Of a stretch of 64,000 nucleotides of DNA, positions 35,623 to 42,875 are shown in pieces. Within the stretch, counting starts at the first letter, position 1, and every line of letters begins with the position of its first letter. This DNA is from Denitrobaculum sp965232285 (GTDB taxonomy: Bacteria; Pseudomonadota; Alphaproteobacteria; Kiloniellales; Kiloniellaceae): positions 1,054,001 to 1,118,000 of the forward strand of contig CBDDPL010000004.1 in NCBI GenBank assembly GCA_965232285.1, in the 5' to 3' direction. Below the pieces are notes generated by a model that searched no databases, was not told where the DNA came from, and saw nothing but the letters and a program-made list of their open reading frames with translations. Made by a program: the position numbers and the translations under genes.

Positions 35623-36630
35623 TTACTTCACTCGACCGACTTCCTGCAGCCTGAAGGTCTCTCGCAGTGGAGCGTTCTGCTTGAGCGTTGCACCCAGCCT
35701 GTGCAGATACCCGTGAGTGACAATCATCCGGCCCTCGACCATAACGCCGGTTGTCGGATAGCTGTCGCTGGCGGCTGCGGACTCCGCGGACGCAGCACGC
35801 GACCAGTCGCCGTCGCTTCGCAGCAGATGAAATCTGTTGCCCAGGGTATCGCCCGCGCGGTTGGTGATTGCCAGCAGCGTTCGAGGATCGACGAGAACCA
35901 GACCGTCGGGTGCCTCCAGTGGCCTGTCCATTGCGACCCGTGCAAAAGCGGCGGGATTGTCGAGCGGGATGCGGAACAGGCTTCCGTCGCTTTTCTTCGC
36001 CACCAGCAGATAGCCGTCGGGATGCACCACGATGCCGTTCAGATTGAAGCCCGGACCGCGAAAGGCTTCGTGAGCAATGAACACCTCCGGGCGGCCTTCC
36101 GGCGTGACCCGATAGATCGCCGCGGCGAGACTGTCCGTAACATAGGCATTGCCATCGCTATCGACGGCGAGGTCGTTCACAAAGTTGCTTTCCCCCGGCC
36201 GCAGCGCGGACAAGTCGATAAACTGCAGGGGGGCACCGGTCTCCAGGTCGTAAATGCCGAGAGCCGCGGTCTCAAAACGATCCTCCGGCTCGGAGCGCGC
36301 TGCCACGCCATAGTCGGCCGAATTCACGAGCAGCCGGCCGCGCTTGCTGTCGACACGAATACCCACGACAGAGCGAAGGCGTTCGTCCTGAATGAATGGC
36401 GTCGATGTCCCGTCGCGGCTCACGGACACGACTTCGCCGCGTCGAATGGACCCAAGCAGGAAACGATCGCGCGCGGCGTCATACTCGACGCCTTCCGGAT
36501 ACAAACCACGGTCAGTGATTTCCAAGAAGGTTCGATCGTCGTCGTGCAACAGGCTTTCGGCCATGGCTTCGTTCGCCGCAGGAAGTGCAACCGCCATCAT
36601 TGCGGCAAGCTGAAGGGCTTTAAGTGTCAT
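35623..36630 (-). CDS. Exported SMP-30/gluconolactonase-like beta-propeller protein
   Basis: About 335 residues from ATG 36630 (the frame stays open upstream). Signal peptide ~1-24 (ending EAMAE). Propeller blades show EGVEYDAARDRFLLGSI near 45, VVGIRVDSKRGRLLVNSA near 85, and NFVNDLAVDSDGNAYVTDS near 145, the SMP-30-like calcium and active-site positions. It diverges from a LysR gene at 36790, the same module as at 14881-16990. The likely activity is lactone hydrolysis, but this is inferred. Confidence 0.8.
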   Translation of the reverse strand: MTLKALQLAAMMAVALPAANEAMAESLLHDDDRTFLEITDRGLYPEGVEYDAARDRFLLGSIRRGEVVSVSRDGTSTPFIQDERLRSVVGIRVDSKRGRLLVNSADYGVAARSEPEDRFETAALGIYDLETGAPLQFIDLSALRPGESNFVNDLAVDSDGNAYVTDSLAAAIYRVTPEGRPEVFIAHEAFRGPGFNLNGIVVHPDGYLLVAKKSDGSLFRIPLDNPAAFARVAMDRPLEAPDGLVLVDPRTLLAITNRAGDTLGNRFHLLRSDGDWSRAASAESAAASDSYPTTGVMVEGRMIVTHGYLHRLGATLKQNAPLRETFRLQEVGRVK

Positions 36631-36789
36631 CTGAACTACCTCGTGATTGTTCGCCGAGGCGGATGTTGGGGCGCTTCGGAGGAACAGAACCGACAAAACG
36701 TCATATTTCCGTTTTATTCACTTCAACGTGACTATAAGTCACAAAAATTCAGCATTAAGATGAGAAAAAATCACTTAAATGGATATTCC

Positions 36790-37647
36790 ATGTCACCAGT
36801 ATCGGTACCCTATGCCGCGATCCGCTTGTTTGCGGAAGCCATCCAACTGGGATCCCTCGGGGCTGCGGCCCGCGTGTCCGGCGTCACGCCATCCGCCGTA
36901 AGCCATCGAATAGCGGCCCTGGAAGCCTGGATCGGAGCGCCGATACTGGATCGCAGCGTGCGGCGGCCACGCCCAACGGCGCTCGGCCAGGTTCTTCTGG
37001 ATGGTTCCGCGCCCGCTTTCGAGCGTCTGGATCGCGTCGCCACCGCGGTCAGGCGCGCATCGGACCCTGGTCGTGTCGTCATCAGCGCACCGCCCGCCAT
37101 CGCGGCCTTGCGCTTATTTCCCTTCATCGACAGCCTTTGCGATAGCGCAAAAGTCGAACTGAGACCGGCGGACTTCAATGCGCCGGTGGAGGAGGATCCC
37201 GTCGATCTGGCGATACGGTTCTTGCACGATGGCCCAACCGAATTGCGACTGGGCGTGCCCGGCTGGTCTGCCGTTTGTTCCAGGAGCCAATGGGAAAGCG
37301 CGGGCTGCCCGCAGCACGTGAAGGAACTTGAGGGCGTCGCGCTTCTGCACGAGGCCGTTTTCAATTTCTGGCCTGACATCCTTGAAGGCTTCGCCTTCGA
37401 CAGATCGCATCTGTTCGTCCCCTTCGGCAACGCACTGGATGTTTTCTCGGCGGTCAGATCCGGACGAGGCGCCGCACTTTTGCCGCGAGAGGTCACCCGC
37501 GTTGCCGTTGAACGGGGTGAACTCGTCGTGCTTGGGGGTGGGAATGCCGAACCGGAAGCCGCGTTCTATGCGCTGCTGACCGAAGTCGGAAAAGCACGTG
37601 ACACGGCCACGATCGTGCAGCGTCAGTTGATCGAGAGCTTTGGCTAG
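36790..37647 (+). CDS. LysR-family transcriptional regulator
   Basis: About 285 residues from ATG 36790 (MSPVSVPYAAIRLFAEAIQLG), which matches the family's N-terminus even though the frame is open far upstream. The helix-turn-helix is AAARVSGVTPSAVSHRIAALE at residues 22-42. The effector domain is short and ends at FYALLTEVG. It diverges from the exported propeller gene at 35623 over 159 A+T-rich bases, which probably contain its binding sites. Confidence 0.85.
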   Translation: MSPVSVPYAAIRLFAEAIQLGSLGAAARVSGVTPSAVSHRIAALEAWIGAPILDRSVRRPRPTALGQVLLDGSAPAFERLDRVATAVRRASDPGRVVISAPPAIAALRLFPFIDSLCDSAKVELRPADFNAPVEEDPVDLAIRFLHDGPTELRLGVPGWSAVCSRSQWESAGCPQHVKELEGVALLHEAVFNFWPDILEGFAFDRSHLFVPFGNALDVFSAVRSGRGAALLPREVTRVAVERGELVVLGGGNAEPEAAFYALLTEVGKARDTATIVQRQLIESFG

Positions 37648-37753
37648 CGATGTAAGAAGGCCAAATGGGTTTGCAGTCTTGCGAGAAATGACCTCGCAAA
37701 ATTGCGACGGATGCTGCGGAGGTCATGAAGGCCGTCGAAACGCAGCGGTCAAC

Positions 37754-38200
37754 CTAGAGCGCTTCGCGAAAGAAGACGACCTGCTCGGTTCCCGCGAAGC
37801 CCAGGGCCTTGTGAAAGGCGTGGCTCGTCAGGTTGTCGAGGTCTGCGTCGGATGCGAGCTCGGAACATCCCTACTGCTGCGCCCAGGACTGGACCGACTT
37901 CAGCAGATTTCGGCCGATGCCCGCCCCCCGGTTTTCAGTACGGACAAAGATACCCTCGAGGTAAGCCACAGGTGACGTCCGGCATCCCTTGACGTAGTCG
38001 TGGCGCAAAGCGGCCTCCGCAAAGGCCCGCAAGTCGGTCCCCTCGGCAACATCCAGGAAGGCGATAAACTCACCAGGCGGCCTGGCAAGCATTGCCGCAG
38101 CTTCCTCCAAGTGCTGGTCGTATGTCATGTCTAGCCAGAGCTGGCCGCGGAGCTCCGCCCAAGCTTCGAGGTCCAAAGAAGTTGCGGCCCGTATTGGCAT
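37754..38200 (-). pseudogene. Aminoglycoside 6'-N-acetyltransferase-like gene with one in-frame stop
   Basis: From ATG 38200, MPIRAATSLDLEAWAELRGQL runs through LRHDYVKGCRTSPVAYLEGIFV (near residue 80) to SWAQQ, then TAG at 37873-37871. The same frame continues GCSELASDADLDNLTSHAFHKALGF...FFREAL and ends at 37754, giving a 148-codon gene, the usual AAC(6') length. The HDYV-GC and EGIFV motifs with the final HKALGF are those of the AAC(6') GNAT branch. A single nonsense codon breaks it, from mutation or sequencing error. If suppressed or corrected it would be a full enzyme. Confidence 0.82.
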
Positions 38201-38568
38201 AACTCGATTTTGCCGGCTTTCCCGGTGCGGCGCAAATCGGCATGACCCAGCGCGATTTCTTGCATTGGGGATGGCAGGTCTATCCGCCTGGCTGTCACTC
38301 AGACCGCCTCTTCGCGAATGACTGCGGTCGGGGTCAGGCCCGAAACTTTGCACTGCCTGAATATCCGTCACGCACAATTTTGGACCTGACCCTATCATAT
38401 ATTGGACCTGATCCTGTCATATACTGTCATATAGAGAGTCGAATCATAAATACACTCCCGCAAAGATAGCGGAGAACGCCTTGCAAAGCTGCACACTCAC
38501 CGAAATTTCGGAAATCCTTCGGAGATCGTCACAACTGAGATCACCAATGCATCGGGGAAGTTTGACTT
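38201..38568. other. Intergenic region containing the inverted repeat pair
   Basis: The 368 bp between the pseudogene and the small membrane protein has no supported gene. The centre holds the inverted pair at 38330-38392, followed by a partial third copy (TTGGACCTGATCC, 38402-38414). Confidence 0.5.
38330..38392. repeat. Inverted pair of the dispersed GGACCTGACCC repeat
   Basis: Left arm GGGGTCAGGCCCGAAACTTT then GCA (38330-38352), right arm GCACAATTTTGGACCTGACC then C (38372-38392), pointing inward with a 19-base spacer. The same sequence occurs singly at 26336, 30554, 34989 and 39761 (inverted there). This layout resembles REP-type elements mobilised by REP-associated tyrosine transposases; no such transposase is in the window. 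Confidence 0.65.
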
Positions 38569-39021
38569 ATGGATTGCAAAGACGCCTATGATATAGCGGT
38601 TAAAATCGCAGATCTCTGCGCTAAAATTCTACAGTTTTTCATTGCTATCTGTGCGCTCTTTGGCGGTTGGATTGTTGTAAAGGGGTTGCCGCCTGAGACT
38701 TATCTCAGAGTTTTTCTAGCGATGAGTTTCGCATGTTCGACAGGGGCGATGGCGTTTACTCTGTTAGCATTGTTTCGTAGAGCCAACGCAGCGATTGCGC
38801 TATCCCGACAACTCTACGAAGAGAGCCCGCATCAACATAACCCCTCAGTTACTCCACTGTTTGCCAAAAACGAAACGGTAGATGCGCGCTATGGAGCTAG
38901 CTTTGGACTGTTTGGAGTCATACTGTCTATCGTTGTGTTGATATTTTTGGCACCTTCCCAGGAGTCTGATCGAATGCCGCCATGGGTAGCTTCGATCGCG
39001 GAAGAGATCGACAAAATGTAA
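38569..39021 (+). CDS. Hypothetical membrane protein, 150 residues
   Basis: Not recognised. Three hydrophobic segments (about residues 17-38, 46-70 and 107-128), with the basic FRRANAAIALSRQ stretch after the second. The short N-terminal start MDCKDAYDIAVKIADLC could be amphipathic. Its base composition is more A+T-rich than core genes here, and it lies among repeats and element-like genes, which suggests horizontal origin. Confidence 0.6.
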   Translation: MDCKDAYDIAVKIADLCAKILQFFIAICALFGGWIVVKGLPPETYLRVFLAMSFACSTGAMAFTLLALFRRANAAIALSRQLYEESPHQHNPSVTPLFAKNETVDARYGASFGLFGVILSIVVLIFLAPSQESDRMPPWVASIAEEIDKM

Positions 39022-39144
39022 GGTAAAGCATGTACGCAGGGGGCGGGATTACTCTCGCCCCGAGTTGGTCGGCAGACTGCTTGCTTTGCTCCAGGCAGAA
39101 AACGACGGCGGTCCTGGCGTTCGGTTTCGGGAGAGGACTTCAGG

Positions 39145-39327
39145 ATGACCTCTCCAATAAGCTTCTTGAAGCCCGATGTTGTGCGAGCCATTCAAGCAGC
39201 CCAAAAGGCAGGGTTAAGGGTGGCGGAGGTGCGCTTTCATCCAAACGGCGGCTTCTCTATCCTGACGGCTGACTCTCCCGATCTGGAAGAGCATAACGAG
39301 TGGGATGACGACGATGACGAAGCGTAG
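39145..39327 (+). CDS. Small acidic-tailed protein of integrative-element type
   Basis: A 60-residue protein. FLKPDVVRAIQAAQKAGLRVAEVRFHPNGGFSIL fits the small helix-plus-sheet proteins found next to integrases in alphaproteobacterial elements, and it ends in a DDDDDE tail. It is followed 27 bases later by a DNA-binding-like gene. The family has no established function. Confidence 0.55.
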   Translation: MTSPISFLKPDVVRAIQAAQKAGLRVAEVRFHPNGGFSILTADSPDLEEHNEWDDDDDEA

Positions 39328-39354
39328 GCAGAAGGAAATCTGGTCTCGCTAAGT

Positions 39355-39585
39355 ATGACCCGCTCAAAGCGCCACCTCCAGGAATACCTACCGCCACGCA
39401 TTGAGAGTGCCGGAAAGGTCGCACATCGCCTGGGCTGCTCTGAGGCCACCCTGAAGGTCAAGCATCCAAAACTGCATGCTATCGGCTTCCCCGAGCGCGA
39501 CAAGCTGCTGAACGACTATGATTTGGACACTATAGAGCTTTGGTTGGGTAAGAGGAGAGTGATGAGTCTAGGCTACGATGAATAA
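39355..39585 (+). CDS. Putative excisionase-like DNA-binding protein
   Basis: A 76-residue protein. AGKVAHRLGCSEATLKVKHPKLHAIGFPERDKLLNDYDLDTIELWL (split in the middle by a HTH-like turn) resembles the small helix-turn-helix partners encoded just ahead of tyrosine integrases. Here no integrase follows: the next 490 bases lack a supported gene. The pair with 39145 is probably a remnant of an integrated element. Confidence 0.55.
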   Translation: MTRSKRHLQEYLPPRIESAGKVAHRLGCSEATLKVKHPKLHAIGFPERDKLLNDYDLDTIELWLGKRRVMSLGYDE

Positions 39586-39760
39586 AAATGCTCAAACTGT
39601 CAGATAATCATTTGCGCACAATGAGTCCGTCTATTCGAACCGCGTCATGTTTGAACCATTAGAAGAGCGGCGCGCTAAGAAGCCTGACTGCCATCCAGGT
39701 TTGTTTTGCTCTTTCCTTCCCGTGTGCGTCAGGCGCAGCACGATTAGCACCAGTGGCGAT

Positions 39761-39783
39761 GGGGTCAGATCTGATTTTGTGCA
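39761..39783 (-). repeat. Dispersed short repeat, inverted copy at 39.8 kb
   Basis: Reads GGGGTCAGATCTGATTTTGT then GCA; its reverse complement is TGCACAAAATCAGATCTGAC then CCC. It matches the copies at 30554 and 38330-38392. Confidence 0.6.
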
Positions 39784-39934
39784 TCAAGAAGAACGGACGA
39801 CCAAGAGACGAATCCGAGCAAGCTTACTCCAATGGCTAAAACTCCAGGGGGGGCAGGGGAGCTTGTTCTCCTGAAAAAGAGTTTGGTCCTTTAGACTCAT
39901 TCAGTTACGGGTCGAGGCTCTCAGCCAACCCCCA

Positions 39935-39994
39935 CCGGTGCCCGACCCACACCACCGGCCAGAGGGAGAGGAGCCGGGGCGCGTGTCGGGCACC
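39935..39994. repeat. Inverted repeat with 11-bp perfect arms
   Basis: Arms cggtgcccgac (39935-39945) and gtcgggcaccg (39984-39994) are exact complements; an inner pair ccggc/gccgg (39954-39958, 39972-39976) extends the fold. It lies ~80 bases after the stop of the FGHRK-repeat gene, so it could act as that gene's terminator or be the end of a mobile element. Confidence 0.6.
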
Positions 39995-40076
39995 GTCTTC
40001 ACCAGGTATAGCTCACCGGGTGTAAGGGGAGGGGTGTCGTTATCGTCACATCACGGGTGTTGTCACCACCGATCGC

Positions 40077-40754
40077 TCAATGCTTCGGCTCGTTGCGGAA
40101 ATTGTGGCCGTGGTGTTTCGGGGCTTTGTGTTTGAACGCGCTGCTGCCGTAGTGGAATTTCTTCACGGCGGGTTTGCGGCGCGGGACGCCTTTGTAGGCG
40201 TGTTTCTTCTGGCTGTTGCCGTTGCGGAAGTTATGGCCGTGGTGTTTCGGGCCGTTGTATTTGTAGCTGCTGCTGCCGTAGTCGAACTTGCCGCCGCTGC
40301 TCAGCTTTTTGTAGCTGTAACCCTTATGGCTGTAGCCTTTATGGCGATAGCTTTTGAAGCCGAACTTGCTGTGGCCAAGCTTCCGGTGCCCGAACTTGCG
40401 CTTATGCCCGAACTTGCGAAAACCGAATTTTTTGTGGCCAAAGCTGCGATGCCCATAGCTTCTATGGCCGAACTTCCGGTGACTGAACTTTCGTTTGTGC
40501 CCGAATTTGCGGAAGCCGAACTTCTTATGCCCGAATTTGCGGTGGCCAAACTTGCGATGTCCGAAGCGTTTCTTGAAGCCGGCCTCGATCACCCGCGGTT
40601 CTTGCGTTTGCCCTGCGACGGCGCCGCTCTTCAGGACGGCATTGTGCAAGCCGGCTTGAAGACTGGTGGCGCGGGCGGCGGAGGTCAGCACGAGCGTGAT
40701 CACGGCGAGAATCGCGAAGATCTGCAGTGCGGTCAAAGCGGTTCGTTTCAACAT
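40077..40754 (-). CDS. Exported low-complexity FGHRK-repeat protein
   Basis: A 225-residue protein, not recognised as any family. A signal peptide (~1-29) precedes a mature region made of repeated F-G-H/F-R/K-K/R pentads, about 15 of them between residues 62 and 125 (KRFGHRKFGHRKFGHKKFG and so on). It then changes to RHKGYSHKGYSYKK, and finally two copies of a K-x-x-Y-G-S-S...PKHHGHNFRN module. The mature chain is very rich in Lys, His, Gly and Phe, almost lacks acidic residues and should be strongly cationic and disordered. A larger unit, SFGHKKFGFRKFGHKRKF, recurs and points to segmental duplication. It could bind metal, polyanion or the cell surface, but that is only inference. Confidence 0.7.
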   Translation of the reverse strand: MLKRTALTALQIFAILAVITLVLTSAARATSLQAGLHNAVLKSGAVAGQTQEPRVIEAGFKKRFGHRKFGHRKFGHKKFGFRKFGHKRKFSHRKFGHRSYGHRSFGHKKFGFRKFGHKRKFGHRKLGHSKFGFKSYRHKGYSHKGYSYKKLSSGGKFDYGSSSYKYNGPKHHGHNFRNGNSQKKHAYKGVPRRKPAVKKFHYGSSAFKHKAPKHHGHNFRNEPKH

Positions 40755-41123
40755 GGTTCACTCTCCCTTTGGTCCACCCTGGAAAGCCAGGACGGTCGGG
40801 TCAGCAGCCTCGTGATTAACCATTTGGGCGCGCGCTTTTGAAAAGACCACACACGGGACGATCACATTTTGGCGTGTGTCGCGTTCCACAAAGCGGAAGT
40901 TGGCGGAGGCCGATCCGAGGCAGTGTTTGCGAAGCACAACGCGTTCGGATCGGCCGGAGACGGCAGTTTAGTGCGACGCGCGCTGGCGGGGGATCCGAGA
41001 TCCACAGCCCGATCTTGTTGATTTATAAGAATTTTTGCCTCCCTGCAGATTGTCCTTGCACCGGCCCTGCGCCCTAAGGAAAACTCGCCGCCACTTCGCA
41101 ATCCCAAGGGTCCCTGAACCGCC
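40755..41123. other. Divergent intergenic region upstream of cobU
   Basis: The 369 bp between the repeat-protein gene and cobU was searched by eye for a cobalamin riboswitch: no B12 box (AGYCMGGAAGACC-like) was found. No other element is evident beyond a short A+T-rich patch at 41018-41040. Confidence 0.5.
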
Positions 41124-41675
41124 GTGTCGTCCACCCCGCAAACCCCGCTGCCCGCCGTCACCCTGATCCTGGGCGGCGCCCGCTCGGGCAAGAGCCGCCA
41201 TGCGGAAGAACTGCTCATGGCCGCAGGTGGCGATTGCCTCTACATCGCGACCGCGGTGGGGCAGGTCGAGCGTGACGGCGAGATGGCCGCACGCATCGCC
41301 ACCCACAAGGCGCGCCGGGGCGCGCGCTGGCAGACTATCGAGGAGCCGCTGGACTTGGCTGGCGTGCTGACCCGTGAGGCGCGGCCTGATCGACCGATCC
41401 TGGTGGACTGCCTGACCCTCTGGCTGTCGAACCTCATGGCCGAGGAGCGGGAGATCGCGGCGGAGATCGACAAGCTGGTCGCGGTTCTCCCGGATCTGGC
41501 CGGCCCGGTCGTCTTTGTTTCAAATGAAGTCGGTCTCGGGATTGTGCCCATGAACGCTTTGGCGCGAGACTTCCGCGACCATGCCGGCCGCCTGCATCAG
41601 GCCGTGGCGGCGGTGGCGGATTCGGTGCTTTTCATGGTCGCGGGGTTGCCCCTGACCGTGAAGGCGCCGTCTTAA
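41124..41675 (+). CDS. cobU: Bifunctional adenosylcobinamide kinase / guanylyltransferase
   Basis: A 183-residue enzyme (CobP/CobU) that phosphorylates adenosylcobinamide and then attaches GMP, preparing the nucleotide loop of cobalamin. The P-loop LGGARSGKSRHAEELL is at residues 13-28, ARIATHKARRG near 55, and the DCLTLWLSNLM strand near 95; VSNEVGLGIVP near 133 completes it. It starts the cob group and is separated from cobW by 36 bases. Confidence 0.92.
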   Translation: MSSTPQTPLPAVTLILGGARSGKSRHAEELLMAAGGDCLYIATAVGQVERDGEMAARIATHKARRGARWQTIEEPLDLAGVLTREARPDRPILVDCLTLWLSNLMAEEREIAAEIDKLVAVLPDLAGPVVFVSNEVGLGIVPMNALARDFRDHAGRLHQAVAAVADSVLFMVAGLPLTVKAPS

Positions 41676-41711
41676 AACAGAATAAACACAACGCAGTGGT
41701 GAGCAGATCTC

Positions 41712-42815
41712 ATGTCCCAAGCGAACAAGATATCCTCCGGTAAAATTCCGGCGACCGTCATCACCGGTTTTCTCGGCGCCGGCAAGACCAGCACCATCCG
41801 CCACCTGCTGGAGACCGCCGGCGGCAAGCGCATCGCGCTGGTGATCAACGAGTTCGGTGACCTGGGGGTCGACGGCGAGATCGTCAAGGGCTGCGGTATC
41901 GAGGGCTGCGAGGAAGACGCGGTGCTGGAGCTGCCCAACGGCTGCATCTGCTGTACAGTGGCCGACGACTTCATCCCGACCATCGAGACCCTGCTGAACC
42001 GGCCCGAGCCGCCGGATCACATCGTGATCGAGACCTCCGGCCTCGCGCTGCCCAAGCCCCTGGTCAAAGCCTTCAACTGGCCGGAGATCCGCACCAAGGT
42101 GACGGTGGACGGCGTGATCACCGTCATCGACGGCCCGGCGGTGGCCGACGGCCTCTTCGCCAGCGACCCGGCGGCGGTGGAGGCCCAGCGCAAGGCGGAC
42201 GAGTCCCTGGATCATGAAAGCCCCCTGGAGGAGCTCTTCGAGGAGCAGATCTCCTGCGCCGATATGGTGGTGGTCAACAAGACCGACCTGCTGGACGAGG
42301 CCGCGCTGGAGCGGGTTCTGGGCGACGTTAAGAAGGAGATCCGCCCCGAGGTCAAGCTGGTGCGCAGTTCCTACGGCAAGGTCGACGCCCAGGTTCTGCT
42401 GGGCCTGGAGGCGGCTGCCGAAGACGACCTGGACTCCCGCCCCAGCCATCATGACGACGGGCACGAGCACGACCACGATGACTTCACTTCTTTCGCCGTG
42501 GACCTGGGCGAGGTCGAGACCCCGCAGAGTCTGGTCGCGCGCCTGCTGCCTGTGATCGCCGAACATGGCATCCTGCGCGTCAAGGGTTTCGCCAAGGTCG
42601 CGGGTAAGGACATGCGTCTGGTGCTCCAGGGGGTCGGCGGGCGCCTGCAGCACTACTACGATCGCGACTGGCAGCCGGAGGAAATCCAGTCCACCCGCCT
42701 GGTGGTGATCGGCGAGGCGGATATGGACAGCGACGCCATCCGGGCGGCGCTGGAAACCGGTGGTTCGGCCTCCCAGGGTATCCCGCAGGAGGCCGCTGCC
42801 GCGATCGCGGGCTGA
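41712..42815 (+). CDS. cobW: Cobalamin biosynthesis protein CobW
   Basis: A 367-residue GTP-dependent metal chaperone of the CobW/COG0523 family, thought to supply cobalt to the CobNST chelatase. The Walker A motif is GFLGAGKTS near residue 18, the metal-binding CxCC is LPNGCICCTVADD near 80, and the His/Asp-rich loop HHDDGHEHDHDD near 245 is a probable metal buffer. The NKTDLLDEAAL guanine motif is near 195. It directly precedes cobN, which strongly supports the cobalt role rather than a zinc chaperone. Confidence 0.93.
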   Translation: MSQANKISSGKIPATVITGFLGAGKTSTIRHLLETAGGKRIALVINEFGDLGVDGEIVKGCGIEGCEEDAVLELPNGCICCTVADDFIPTIETLLNRPEPPDHIVIETSGLALPKPLVKAFNWPEIRTKVTVDGVITVIDGPAVADGLFASDPAAVEAQRKADESLDHESPLEELFEEQISCADMVVVNKTDLLDEAALERVLGDVKKEIRPEVKLVRSSYGKVDAQVLLGLEAAAEDDLDSRPSHHDDGHEHDHDDFTSFAVDLGEVETPQSLVARLLPVIAEHGILRVKGFAKVAGKDMRLVLQGVGGRLQHYYDRDWQPEEIQSTRLVVIGEADMDSDAIRAALETGGSASQGIPQEAAAAIAG

Positions 42816-42875
42816 CGGGACACGCAGGTGTAGGAGAGCCGCGATTATCAAGCGGCGTTAAGGGCAAGAGCTGAC

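Larger units (their letters stand above)
39586..40076. other. Gap where an integrase would be expected; no gene
   Basis: This 491-bp stretch contains no recognisable integrase fragment. It has one inverted dispersed-repeat copy (39761-39783) and a long inverted repeat (39935-39994). Frames present in it have biased, repeat-like translations. Confidence 0.5.

Noticed and set aside
35590..36789. N-terminal 400-codon extension of the LysR gene at 36790
   Set aside because: The extension is the antisense of the exported propeller gene; the LysR start matches the family at 36790.
39938..40135. Open frame between the element remnant and the repeat-protein gene
   Set aside because: It translates the long inverted repeat at 39935-39994 and overlaps the FGHRK gene end; no support.
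40330..40580. CRISPR or intergenic satellite
   Set aside because: Repeats are 15-bp-multiples encoding FGHRK-type pentads within an open frame with signal peptide; no spacers.
40990..41123. Possible cobalamin riboswitch before cobU
   Set aside because: No B12-box consensus and no matching stem arrangement could be found by eye.
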